From positions 44,447,203-44,511,202 of the forward strand of contig JAJEKV010000002.1 in NCBI GenBank assembly GCA_021234155.1: DNA of 64,000 bases, read 5' to 3'. The notes beneath the pieces are model-generated. The model saw nothing but the letters and a program-made list of their open reading frames with translations. It had not been told where the DNA came from and did no database searches. Positions 32,926 through 44,879 of this stretch are shown here, piece by piece. Position numbers and translations under genes: made by a program. This DNA is from Isoetes taiwanensis (taxonomy: Eukaryota; Streptophyta; Lycopodiopsida; Isoetales; Isoetaceae). Position 1 is the first letter of the stretch. Each line of letters begins with the position of its first letter.

Positions 32926-34707
32926 ATTTGGCATTTTTGACTAAATTATATGATTTCTAGGCATACTAGTTACGATGCCCAGCATTGCTGGGCACACTTC
33001 AATAACCTCTAAATGTTGGGAGCATGTTCTATGTTTTCAAACTGTGAAAGGATTTTTATGTTGTCTTCAATATGTATCTCACGGGAACTTGTTAGGAGCA
33101 TATTTTATGTTGTCTTCAATTTGTGTCCCAACTTATTTCCTGAGCTTATTTAGCAAACATTTTCCACCTAGCTATTTGCATGTCTTTTAATTAATCAAAA
33201 ACATAAACATACTTATTAGTTTGCACTCCAAGTAATCGCACAATATATTTAGAGATGTTTTGATGCCCAAGGAAAATACTAAAATGGATACTCCCAGAAC
33301 AATAGATGGCAAAATTGTGAAGTGTAGTTCCAAGACATTTAATCTCAAGCTATGGATTCTGAAGGGCGAAACATTCCCCAAAAGGATGTGCTTGCTTGAG
33401 CATATCCATAATGAAGACCGCAAATAATTGCAGTTCCGACTGCCAAATTTGCTTTGTTGGAGCGCAATATGTACTTAATGGATTCCGAAGGGAGAAATAT
33501 TCTTCAAAAGGATGTGCTTGCTCAACTGAAATGTGATATTTGTAATGAAGACCACAAATTTCGAGTAATGAAGACCACAGATAATTGCAATTCCAAGTGT
33601 CACATTTGCTTTGTATGTACTTCATTGGAGCGTGCCTCCTCCATCATCTACAGGAACTGGATAAGGGATGCAAATTTTCCATTCTTTGCAAAATTATACA
33701 CGATTCATGATGCCAAAATGCAAGAGACTTTAGTGGGCATTCCATGTGTTTGAAAATAAAGAGTGTGATAGTAATCTGTAGAGTATTAATTGAAAAAATG
33801 GCAGATCTTTTATGCATGAAACAGAATTCATTATAAGCACTTGTCATACTCATTTGTAAGTCAATGCATTTTAAGTTTTCAGTCATTGTGATAATAATAA
33901 GTTCAATTCCCATTTATAACTTTTATTTTCGATTGTTATGCTTCTTGTTATTTTCTGTACCATTCATCACAAAGGCAAGATATAATGAAGAGCTAAAAAG
34001 TGATGTTTTGGTAATGCAGCTATAAGGGAGTCACAAAAGCTCAAATACATTGATGTAGCCCAGGCACTCGAGTGCTCAAAGTGCTATAGCCTTGTACTCT
34101 TTATCTAAAAGCTACATGATGTACAGTTCTCATATTCACAATTGAATGCAACTTTGCTATTCCACTTCAACCTAGTAATTAATTTATTTCGTAAATACCT
34201 TATTGCCTTGCCTTCCTTTCCTTAACAGGCATGAATACAATATAAATTACCATCGTTCCATCTATATGTTGAAAAAAGCATCAATATCAAATCCTGCATT
34301 ATAATATCAAAGCCATTGCATCCTTTTAGGGGAAGACACTAATACAAAACAACAAATGAGCACCTTTGCATGAGAAATTGCATCTTCTTAACCTCAAGCT
34401 AGAAACCGCCCTGTAGTGATGCTAAAAATGACTGGTCAGAGAATTGAAAAAAAAAATTATGGAATAACAACTTTGAATCTAACTAAAGGTGAACAAAAAG
34501 CATAATGTAATTATATAAATCTCCAACCTCTGTATAGCTTTGGAAAGGTTAAGAAATCTAAAGAACACTTATGGGATCAGCTCAGTCAGACGCCCCTTTA
34601 GCTTTCTTCCTGGGAATGCGGGCCTAAGCAGACAAACAGCTGGGCTGGAAAGCGATGTTTGCAGTTTTCAAACCCTGTTGAGAACTCTGTGAACACGATT
34701 GCAAATT

Positions 34708-34735
34708 AAACGGGAGTGTTGCATCACTCCCGTTT
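34708..34735. repeat. left transposon terminus with its own inverted copy
   Basis: An 11-bp stem AAACGGGAGTG/CACTCCCGTTT with a 6-nt loop at the element end. Confidence 0.7.
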
Positions 34736-35041
34736 CAAAGATTCCCTTTAAAAAAACACCAAGTTTCTAAAATAAGCCTTTTTTGATAGTTGTTGAGAAT
34801 TTCTAGAGGTTCGCATTTTTTTTCATGCCATTTTGGCCCATCATTAGACGAAAACTTTGTACTTATGAAACAGAAATCATAAAAATAGCGAAATTTGCAT
34901 AGACTTGAAGAGACTGAAAGCATTACAAAAAACAAGCACCGTAATAGAAAAAAAAAAAAAAGTACTATGTTTTTAATAAATTGTTGTACATCAATATTGA
35001 AGATTCATTGTAATAAATAATGATAATTTTAATATGCAGTA

Positions 35042-35338
35042 GTCAAAGATCTACATCATAGTCCTCCTCATTCTTTTTGCTGCTCTCTGGCATCTCGCCC
35101 TTCGTTTCTATCCGCTCCTTTCTTTGGAGACTTGAGTTTTGTATCCTCCTTGTCCTCTGGAATGGTTAGCTAAAGCTACTTCTTTAAGCTCGCAAAGGTT
35201 GCCTCATCGTCTAGTGAGTGGAGAATGGAGGCGTATCTCCGAGGGCGTTAGTTTAGCATAATCGATGAAGACTTGGCCCCTAGCTCTTGATGTTCATCCG
35301 GTAAAGTAGGTAAGGCAGCCGGTCTCATCTTCACAAAA
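35042..35338 (-). other. possible extra C-terminal coding region of the methyltransferase gene
   Basis: Read on the minus strand, short frames rich in K, E and S follow the presumed stop, ending near MPESSKKNEEDYDVDL at about 35042. Frame breaks prevent a firm link. Confidence 0.3.
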
Positions 35339-38300
35339 TTAACAAAGATCCTTATCAATATCCACGGCTACACGATTTGCGGCCCTTCTTAAGTGCACAT
35401 GCGATAGTAGTACCAGAACCGAGAAAGCATCAAGCACTTCCAGTCTCGGGCGAGAACATGTCCAGGAGATGGTTGATGAGCTTTTGTGGTTTTCGTAGTG
35501 ATTCACAATCCCCGCCTTTGTGCGGTTGGGTCCCGCAATTTCAGAATAATCGCTGGAAACTCAAGGACGTTTGAGAAGTTTTGACAGGCGGCAGTGTTGA
35601 AGTGTTCCATGGTCCTCTTCCCATCAAAACTCCAATAAGCTACATGAAGGTACTCTACCTTGCTAAGCAACCTTGGTCCTCCACCATGGTAGTTGATGTT
35701 CGTTTTGTACCTAGTAAAACATTTAAAGTGATGTTTACTTAGCAAAAACAAGAACACACTTCGAAAACCAGAAGCAGGAAATACTATTCCGGAATACACT
35801 ACGTAATCAAAGAGAAAAGTAACTGTATTCTGGAATAAGACTTACCAGACAAGGTTTTCATATCCTGCCTGAACTGGAGAACCAAAGTGGTTTTTGAAAG
35901 CTGATTCTACCAAGCCAGACTGCATGCTCGAATGGAAAGTAACTAAACGCCAATGTTTAGCCATTGTGATCTGCTTGATTCCATCAATAAAAGCATTAAA
36001 CTCTAAAAATTTGAAGGGCTGGTCGTCATATCTGCTGTCTTTAAGCTTAAACCCGTAGGGAAGATCAGCAATAACCAAAGTGAAGTCCTGTGGCTTAACC
36101 GTTCCGACTAGGTTCGTGCAATCACCATGAATGATTGAATATAAATTGTTTTGATCAAACATGCAGAATCTCTCGTAGTCGGATGGTTCTAACTCAATGA
36201 TTCTTCTTTATAACGACCTCTCTTCCCGTCTTTGTTCTAACCAAATGCATGAAGCCCTCGGGAAGGTCTTTGTTTTTTTTTTTTGCTCGAGAAAAAAACA
36301 TGACAACAATCAGAAGGAGATCGTGTGTGCAAAGGCGAAGTAATGTTGAGAGTACTTACCCAGCCCTCAAAATTTAGTGCATATTGCACAACCCGCTCGT
36401 CGGAAGTGGCTGTGGTAGAGTTCCTTGCACCTTTCCCATGTCTCTACGCTTAGTTGCTCCATCAAACATGTTTGACATGTTATGACGTTCTTTTGGCTGC
36501 AAGACGTTAAGGAAACAATGAGTAAAAAAAGTAAGAAACAAGGCAAAGAAGAAGAAAAAACAAATAAAAGTCAAGCTAAATGTATTCGGAATACAAACGG
36601 TTAACCGGTGATGTTACCTCGAAACAAAATGCATTGTGTATTCCGAATACACATTGCTTTCTCCGAAGAAAGCAATGTGTATTCTGGAATACACAATACT
36701 TTTTTAGAAGAGGACATGTGTATTCCAGAATACACATGGCTTCCTTTACATGGGCAATGTGTATTCCGGAATACACATTGCTTGTCTCTAGAAAAGCATT
36801 GTGTATTCCGGAATACACAGTGCCCAAGTGAAGAAAGGTATGTGTATTCTGGAATACACTATCTACCCCGATGTTTTTGGGACTCTAACGTCTAAAGAGT
36901 AAAGTTTGTGGCAGAGATCTTACTTGTGCAATTCCTTTGACATTTCTTCTAGGCTAAACTCCTTGTCAACAACTTTTTGGAGAAGCCTTTCCAAAATCTC
37001 TGTGTCGGAGAAGCCCTGCATTTCCCTCCAGACGGTAATGGTCATTTCTTTTTTGGGCACGTCCGAGGTTTTTTTCTTGGCTGTCTCCTTGCCCTTGCTC
37101 TTTAACTCCCCTCGCTCGAACATTGTGAATATCCGTCCCGAGTTCCCAAATCTTTTCAAGCAGATTTCACGTCAAATAGTTGGTTTGCTATTCTGGAATA
37201 CATTTTGTGCTTACCTTGCCATCTCTAAAAGCTAACTGGAACCAGTTGTCGTGGGGAATAAGAGACTGCCTTTTATTGGCCTCGTCATATTTCAGGCAGC
37301 ATTCAATGGCACACGCCTCCTTAAGCTCCAAGGAAAACGCTGGCTTTTTAAGGTCCTCACCGTACTTTTCCTTGAAAATTACATACTCCCTGTGCATAAA
37401 CCGGATCTTGTCGACAAAGCTCATCTTTAGTTTGTACTCGTTGTCAGCATTGTGGGTGTTGGCAACGATTTTTGCTTCTTCATCTGTAAGACCACAGTAG
37501 ACAGCGCAGAGGACGGAGAGGTACCTCGGGTTCTTCTTTTCTTTGTAAAGTTGCCTTCTTGCCTTGAAGCTATGATTCCCTCCCAAGACGTAGTGAGTGT
37601 AGGTGTCGGCGATTTTTTCTCCGTCATACTCACGGGGGTTGTGCTTCGCTCCCTGTCAACAAGGACAACTATTGGGGCCACATGAGCATTTGGATTGCTC
37701 CTTATTCTGTCTTTCAGGTTCCTCAAGTGATCGGCATAAATTTTGCGAACCTGAAGTGGCCTTTCACCAGCTTCATTTTTCGGAGGAAGCTTCATTGAAG
37801 TGACTGGCAAATAAATGACACCTTGCACAAACTTGTGCAGGTTAATCTCTTCCATTTTTTCAGATGTTTTATCAACTTTTTTTTCTTTAATAGCAACACC
37901 AGGTGCTTTACCCTTTCCCTTCTTCTTCTTAGGTTCCTGGGGGACTTCTATGATTTCAAGCTGCTGTGCTTTCCGCTTCTTTGGTTCTTTAGCAGCTATG
38001 GTCTCTCTTGGCGTGCTAAGTTTCTTTGGCCGCGCAGGGGGTTCTTCCTCCTCTTCTTCCTCAAAAACTTTATCTGATGACCTCCCTGAAGAACTAGCAG
38101 AACTAGGAGAAGGTGGTGATTGTGATCTTTCTCCATCTGATTGCTCGGACTCACTGACAGGAAAGTCCTCGCTTGTGCTGGAAAAAACCTGCCTAATTAA
38201 TGAACACAGGCTTCGTTTTAGCCGGTAGTGTGAAAAAAATTTGTACAGTGCCGGTGGTTGCACACTGACAATTTTAAAGAATGCAAGGTCCACAACAATG

Positions 38301-38609
38301 AAGCCTTGGGAGGTCTTGAAGGATAGCCTCCCCGTTTGACCTCCTTGTCCGGCAACCTCGGAGACATCTTTTATTGTCCCAAGGTTAACAAACATGGAGT
38401 CGGCGTACCTTTTGTTACCAGCACCTTTACAGACGTACAAAAACGTCAGTGTGCTGTATTTTCCATCTGCACCCCTGGTCACGTACCATTGCGTTTGAAA
38501 GTTCTCATAAATAGCGGGCACATCTGTGTCAGCGGTGTGCTTCTGAGGGTGTGGACGCTTGGGCTTCTGTAATTTCTTTGATGCTTTCTTGCTTCCTTCT
38601 TCCCTGCCA
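35339..38609 (-). CDS. ParB-like domain fused to beta-class DNA amino-methyltransferase, multi-exon
   Basis: Exon 1 starts at an AG acceptor (38610) and runs to a GTAAGC donor near 37207, so earlier exons may exist. It holds a novel N-terminal domain, an S/E-rich and then K/P-rich linker, and a ParB/Spo0J-like domain: QVRKIYADHLRNLKDRI, APIVVLVD, YVLGGNHSFKARRQL, GLTDEEAKIVANTHN (about 37740-37440). Further exons lie near 37160-36920, 36490-36370 and 36280-35848. The last contains HGDCTNL and IADLPYGF (motif IV; the usual DPPY reads DLPY). A GTAAGT donor follows. The next exon, near 35708-35339, ends with DxFSGSGTT (motif I, about 35430) and VDIDKD. Motif IV before motif I is the beta class, which methylates N6 of adenine or N4 of cytosine. 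ParB-methyltransferase fusions are known from bacteria and phages. Single-base shifts occur near 37610, 36210 and 35370-35450. Confidence 0.78.
36576..36860. repeat. palindrome array A (inside an intron of the methyltransferase gene)
   Basis: Seven copies of GTGTATTC-(CC/CT/C)-GAATACAC-like palindromes near 36581, 36635, 36677, 36719, 36767, 36809 and 36841, spaced about 32-54 bp apart. The spacers differ but often end in TTGC or AAGAA. Isolated copies occur at about 37190, 35825 and 35765, in other introns. Confidence 0.9.
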
Positions 38610-38864
38610 CTGAAACGTTTAAAACAACCATGTTAAGACAGAAATTCAAAAGAAATTTGTATTCCAGAATAACATTTGCTAATCTTTTGCCCTAAAGACC
38701 AGAAAAAGACAAGAAAACAAGCTAAAATGTTGTCAGTCTAAGTCAATTTCGTGTACCTAAATTAGACTTAACAGAGTAATTTTTAACATAAAAAGTTGTC
38801 TGTTGCAGCTAAAAAGTGTGTGATTTTAGTAAAAAAAGCAAGCGTTCTCAAAACTACAAGCAAA

Positions 38865-39180
38865 ATGTATTCCAGAATACACTTTGCCCATCAGGCGAAG
38901 AGCAAAGTGTATTCTGGAATACACTTTGTTTCATCATCGGCGCAAAAGTGTATTCGGAATACACTTAGCCCTTCGGTGAAGAGTAAAGTGTATTCGGAAT
39001 ACACTTTTGCCCTTCAGCGTAGAGTAAAATGTGTATTCGGAATACACTTTACTCTTCACCGAAAAGGGCTAAGTGTATTCGAATACACTTTGCACTTCGC
39101 CGATGAGCAAAGTGTATTCGAATACACTTTGCTTTTCGCCGATGGGCAAAAGTGTATTCGGAATACACTTTGGCCTACAA
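38865..39180. repeat. palindrome array B (between the two divergent genes)
   Basis: Eight copies near 38868, 38909, 38948, 38988, 39030, 39072, 39113 and 39152, spaced about 40-42 bp apart. Centres vary (CCAG, CTGG, CGG, CG) while the half-sites GTGTATTC/GAATACAC stay constant. The spacers share TTTGCCCTTCGGCGAAGAG-like sequence. Weaker copies continue at about 39258, 39396, 39427 and 39461-39495. Position and regular spacing suggest protein-binding sites controlling both genes. Confidence 0.92.
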
Positions 39181-39477
39181 GAGCAAATCGAGAAAACAAA
39201 AGAAAGACGCGTGCTATGTATTTTTACATGCTTACCCGTCCATTGTTTTCGCTATGTGAATCGGAATACAAACAAATATATATTAATCGAAGGCGCTTGG
39301 GCTGGCGACTAAATCAAAAAGGAATACTTAACCGAGGCGCTCAATTTTCCCTTTTAAAGGTAGGCAACGTCGGGGTTGTGTTTTCTATGTGATGCGGAAT
39401 ACGCCTTGTCCAAACACTCGGATAAGTGTATTCGGAATAGCATTCTTGCACACACGTAATACTATTCCGAATAGCAT

Positions 39478-42400
39478 TTGTATTCTCGAATAGCATTAGT
39501 CCAATCGACTTGTGAGTTAGTAACAAGCCCACAATTTTTGCGCTTGTTTGAAATGGTTAACCGCTTCGTGAACAAACTTCCACCACCATTTGTTTGCCCA
39601 AGTACCTCTACTTCGGATGGAACACAAGACGGAGATGCTTCTTCAACACCTACCTCGACAAGGTCTTTGTTACTTCTAGAAGAAACTCCGAGTCCAGTAA
39701 CTAGTAGACTGCCACCACCTTTCCAACCCTCTCCAAGTCCAGTAGGAAACCGGCTGCCACCACCTTTCCAACCCTCACCTGTTGCACGTAGCAATCTTCC
39801 ACCACCATTTGTTCCATCCCCCGACACTACAATGGCTCGACCTCAGCAAATTTTTCGGAACAGACTACCTCCGCCGTTTGTTGTTTCTCCATCTTCACTT
39901 ACACATGCCAGGAATACAGCTCGTTCTGAAGACTGCGAGATTCTCCATCGTTTCTCCCACCACGATTTCACTACAAATGAAGACGACCCTGCAGCATCTA
40001 CTCCTCTTCACACAAACGTGGTGACACATGGGTTTGCAGAATTTCAGTCTGCTATAAGAGAGATGTTCGATCGAACTCCCTGTGAAGACGCTACAACAAC
40101 TTTCGCTGGCACATCATATGCTGGCCCATCTCCTTCATTCAACACTGCACCTCCGCCTTTTCCGGGTACAGCTTCACGTGGTTTGTTCTCCTCTACAAGC
40201 ACACCACTAAGGGCAGAGGAGGCCACTCCCAGAGTAGAACTCTCTTCAGAAGATGAAGACACCAACGCAGTGCAACGAGATTACATGTTCTCTAGCCAGT
40301 CCACCAAAAAATTCAAGGTGGATTATGGTGTGAGAGCATGCTCCTCTGTAAGAAGAAGAAACCTTATGGACGAGCATAAAATGAGAAGACTTTTAAGAAG
40401 TAAATGCTGCTCATTGGGTTGCATCAACAAATTTAACATGTCTAAATTACGAGCAATTAGAGACAACTACAGTTCAATGACATTGGCTGACCAGAATGCC
40501 TACTTGGCCTATCATGTAAGGCCAGACCGCAACACCTTCTTGCACTACATTAACCGTCAAGAAGTTTGCCAGAAATGCTTTATGGTTGTCCACCGTTTAG
40601 GGACTACCAGAATGTCTAGAATACACAAAAGACTGGACAAAAATCCAGCAATTGATGATCATTGTGGACCAAGAAGACTTGTAACCATGCATGCCCTTGC
40701 TGCTGTGTCATGGATGGAGAAATATTTTAGAGAAACATGTGAGAAGCTGCCTAACAGCAACATGTATCATTTAACTGATAACATCACCAAAAAAGATGTT
40801 TTTAATGAGTACAAAGAGACTTGCACTCAACTTCAGCACATCTCTTACTCACACTTCACCAGATTGTGGAAAAGTGAATTCGGTTTAGTGAAAATTCCGA
40901 GGAGACACAGAATGTCTGGGTAATTGCACGAAAGGGTGGATACAAAAAAGGCCCATATTTTACATTTACGTAGGCAATATGTAGGCAGATGTAAGGTAGA
41001 TGCATGGCCAACGTTTTACATTTAATGTAAACAATATGTAGAACCTAACATCATGTAGAACGTCATGGAATAGGGATGTCATGCAAACCTATTCCCCCCT
41101 CCCTAACTACACTAACCCTTTATACAGGTTTATTACATTATACAATAAATATGAGACACCCTTCTGTGCAATTACCCGTCTGTTTGCTCAAGGTGTGCAG
41201 AATTAAAAAGTCAAAGAGAAACTGCAAAGACAGAAGTCGAAAGAAGTAAGCTCATGTTCTTCAAACTCTCACTTGTTTTAAAAAAAATGCTTTGACCTTA
41301 TTTCTTCTACAGATATTGTGCAACAGAACCTTGCCAGACATCGTGAACAACAAGCAGCAGAGAGAAGAAAGCTTGCCAAACACAGAAAAAAAGCTCTTGA
41401 ACGTCCACTGCAATATATGTCTGTTGTGATTGATGGAATGGACCAAAAAAAAACTACTCTACCACATTTCTTGAACATTCCTAAAGATGTGCCAGAGGAA
41501 TGTTTTGTTAAGGTCCACCTTGTAGGAGCTATGGTCTTCAAAGGAAGTCTAAAGTGCAAAGTATTTTTGACATATCCAAACTTGCATGGTGACCCGAACC
41601 TCACAATTACAATTCTTAACCAGGTCCTGTGCGAGCAAGAGCAATTACCACCAGTGCTTTACCTGCAACTTGACAATACTACAAGGGAGAACAAGAATCA
41701 AACACTCTTTGCATACTGTGCTATGTTAGTGGAGCTAGGGATCTTTAGAAAAGTGAAGCTCGGTTTTTTACTTGTAGGCCACACTCATGATCAGATTGAC
41801 CAGATGTTCAGCAGATTTTCTGTGCGCCTTAGAAGGAAGAAGGCTTTCTCCCTTCCTACATTAGTTCGAATTATTGAAGATTCTTACACTCCCACTCCAG
41901 TGATCGATCTTCTTAAAGAGACTGCTGATTTCAGAGAGTTTGTTTTCTCTCAACGTTCAGACAGAGATGAATGATCTCACCTTTCAACATCACATCAAGT
42001 TCTACTTGAAGGATGGCCAGAGTTTCTTACAGGGGAAAAAGTATACCACAACTAAGGACTGGAGTCCACAAGAGGGATTACGCTTCCTTAAATATATTCC
42101 AGACACTTCCTTCATAGAACGTGCTGAACAACTTCCTCTCAAAAATCCTAAGGAGTCCAAGCAGAAGAAAAGTACCCCAGAGTCATCCTTAAAAGCCATT
42201 GAAAATGGAATTTCCTCAGGCTTTAAGTACTTCTTAGAAGAAGATCGGATGTGGTGGAGTAATTTCTTTCTCGAACAGAAAATTGTTGTGAAAAATATAG
42301 CTCTAAGACAGTTGCAAGAACCATTTCGATGGCCTAACACCTTCCATCAACCCCAGCACCAAGCAGGTCCAAGCAGTGCTACATTAGCACCTGCAGTAGA

Positions 42401-42986
42401 AGAAGATGAGGATCGAGTCATGTACCTCGGACCAAGACGCAGGAATGAACCTCAAGGTAATATCACAGAAATTTGCAAGGGTATGCTAATTGCTCTTCCA
42501 ACTGAGGAGGATGACAAAGGTCGACCTTTCTGGATAGCAAAAGTGCTTGACACCATCAAGGAGGAAGGCTTAGTCACTAAACTCAAGATTCATTGGCTTG
42601 CAACACGATCAGAAAATGCTTTTGAAGGTAGATATGAGTTAGAAATGAGAAGCCAAGGAAAAGGAAGAAAGTCCAAGAAGGTGGGTTGTAGGGATGAGCT
42701 GATCCTTAATGACGTGACTATATTGTGCTATGATTTTAAATTGAAATCTGACAATCGTCTACGCCAGAGGACTATCAATTTGCTTAAAAAAGCTTGTAAT
42801 TACGAAGAAGAGGATGAAGAAGGTGGTGGCAATGCTACACCATCTGTTGATAGTGATGAGGAAGATAACTCAAGCACTTCCTCTAGTGACAGTGAAAAAA
42901 GTGAAGGTGATGAGGATGGTATAAATGAACATGATGACGTCTTGGATCCCTCCTTCATCACTCCTCACACTTTTGCACATAACTGA
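39478..42986 (+). CDS. DUF7869-type protein, putative DDE transposase, multi-exon
   Basis: Exon 1 (39478, more likely ATG 39553, to about 40919) starts with a repeated LPPPF motif. An acidic patch follows, then a C-rich region (CCSLGCINKF..., VCQKCFMVVHRLGTTRMSRI) typical of this family. A short exon near 41155-41245 (CSRCAELKSQRETAKTEVER) joins in phase to exon 3, which starts at 41313. Exon 3 carries VIDGMDQKKTTLPHF, LQLDNTTRENKNQ and GHTHDQIDQMFSRF, giving candidate catalytic acidic residues in a DDE-like order. A one-base shift near 41940-41970 separates it from the C-terminal part (to 42986). That part has GMLIALPTEEDDKGRPFWIAKV, which resembles a small SH3/BAH-like module, and an acidic S/E/D-rich tail. 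The first intron's exact borders are unresolved. It is the only protein in the element that could move it. Confidence 0.75.
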
Positions 42987-44620
42987 GTCTTAGAAAAAAA
43001 CTGTAAATTTTGTTGTGAATATGAAGATTGTATCTTCAAATTTTGAGAATACTACAGTTTCAGTTACGGACTAACTTCAATTTTTTGTTAAATATTTTAT
43101 CCTCTGAAATTAGGGTTTCTCACGTAAAATATACTTCAAGAACATTCTATTTGCTAAGAAAAATGACACTTTCAAACAGTCAATTCTTTCGTTGCACAAA
43201 AAAATTAGTCACTTTTGGGGGGGTCAAAATAGAATTTCATGCATCTTTTTTTTTTTAACCTCGTTTTACCCCCTTTTGTAAAAAAAAAGGGGAATCTTTA
43301 AGGAATATTCCTTTCGCTCTCGTTTCAATGATTTGCTCCCGTTTAATACGCAACTTTGTTTGTGGTCTTTAATCCTTCAATCTAGCGAAGATTACCTCTG
43401 CAAGCAACCGTTTTCTTTCCTCTTAATCTTCAAAAGTTTTAAATGCCACTGCATGATCGGACATCTTATCTGCCAATGATATTGTGAAACAGAAGCTTGG
43501 TCTCAAACACATGCCAGCTGAACAAAGAACCAATGCATTGATTTTGAAGGCTTCTTTTTCTAGCCATTCCAACTTGCTTTTCTTGGCATGGCACCTGCTG
43601 TACACTAAACTCTAAGGATTTGAACCTTGCAAATCTAGTGCCCCATATATTTTCCTTGCCAAGGTTGTGTAATCTTACAAATCTGTTTAATCCTTCACAA
43701 TATGATTGAGCTGCACAGTGACCATCTTAAGAGATTGAAAATGCCATAAGAAAGAATACAATATAATAGCACATTACCTGAAAATTTGCTCAAAGCCTAG
43801 CAAGCGATCAAAACACAATCCCAAGATTAATACTACACCAGACTGCAGACATGCACATAAATATTAGGTCGGATTTTGAAAGGAAATGATTTTACTTAAT
43901 GTATTTGCCACTACTTCCTTTACATTCGTAGCTTCAGCCTCTGCACACAGACCACAGTTGGCAAATAGAATAGAAAATTAATCCAAAGGATTCATGTCTC
44001 GAATCTGGCCACAACACCTGCAAATCAAACAATTTTAAGTACTCTGGCAACAACTTACAGGTGAAAACTAAAGAAAGGGATTGAAATCCCCTTAAGACAA
44101 ACCATCGAATCATTCTTACCTGGAGAGCAACATCCATATGAGCATCCCAGTTCCAACTATGGTGTGCTTGTTTCAGTGCATCATAAGTCCACCAATACCT
44201 AAACGCATCAGGTCGTTTATCACACTGATCCAAAACCTCTGTTATGAATGTGAACCCTAGCCGCCAGAAATGCATCATGCACAGACCTTAATCGCCAGGA
44301 GCAAATTTTTGCTTGTGGTGGTAGAGGATCAATCTTCCTGTTGTGGCAGAGCAAACACAGAAGGACCAGATGGATTGAACTGATCGGAGGCCCTTTTCCT
44401 TGAACTGATTGTGGCCGTCCGATTAAACAGGGAACGTGGGGGTATTGGATGATGAAATCCTGGCCGTTGAATCTAGGGTGAGACTTAAGACAGACATACA
44501 GTATAATTTTATTATATAGGATTCTCAGGGGTATAACATACAGATCTAACTAATTCTTACTTTAAAACTCGATTTAGCATGTTAGTTTGTTAAAATTCAT
44601 CATGTTTCAAGGTGATTATG

Positions 44621-44686
44621 GCCCACGGTGTGCGCTGGGAGGAAAAACCAATTTTTGGTTTTTGGCCTGGGCGCATACCGTGAGAC
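44621..44686. repeat. 67-bp hairpin repeat, copy 4
   Basis: Same structure as copies at 30992, 31166 and 32859. It lies beyond the Helitron 32966-44521, which supports the two flanks being one original sequence. Confidence 0.8.
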
Positions 44687-44879
44687 CTTTGCTGCTTTAG
44701 GTCAAAATTTATTCACTTTTTAGTTTTCTTGGTTCTTCAATTCTTCTAACTGTTACTAGCTTAGCATATACTACAAGAATGAGAAAAAAATTTCCCACTT
44801 TTTCGAGGTTTGAGAATCCTACTAAGTTAGTACTACTGGGAGCATGGTCAGTGCTTTGCTCTTGGTCACCAAGAACATA

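Larger units (their letters stand above)
34710..43342. mobile_element. 8.6 kb DNA transposon with TTAA target duplication, methyltransferase and putative transposase
   Basis: Both ends read ACGGGAG inward (34710-34716 and 43336-43342), flanked by TTAA (34706-34709 and 43343-43346). A second shared block AAAGATTCCC lies 27 and about 42 bp inside the ends. The left end also has its own inverted copy of the terminal motif, forming AAACGGGAGTG-TTGCAT-CACTCCCGTTT (34708-34735). Between the ends are two divergent genes: a ParB/methyltransferase gene leftward and a putative DDE transposase gene rightward. Palindrome arrays lie between and within them. TTAA duplications are known from piggyBac and Kolobok, but the protein here does not look like piggyBac transposase. 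Superfamily unassigned. Confidence 0.72.
32966..44521 (-). mobile_element. Helitron interrupted by the TTAA transposon
   Basis: CTAG lies at 32966-32969 and the hairpin TGCCCAGC-ATT-GCTGGGCA at 32976-32994. The minus-strand 5' end TCCTATATAATAAAATTATA ends at 44521. Flanks are A (32965) and T (44522). Without the 34710-43342 insertion it is about 2.9 kb. I find no Rep or helicase. Its 5' terminus differs from the other copies, suggesting a related but distinct subfamily. The 33000-34700 and 43350-44520 stretches hold no supported genes. Confidence 0.75.

Noticed and set aside
38865-39180. Regularly spaced palindromes considered as a CRISPR array
   Set aside because: Eukaryotic context, palindromic and variable repeats, similar rather than unique spacers, and no cas genes.
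32966-44521. Helitron considered autonomous because it holds two genes
   Set aside because: Both genes lie between TTAA-flanked ends of a separate transposon; neither resembles a Rep or helicase.
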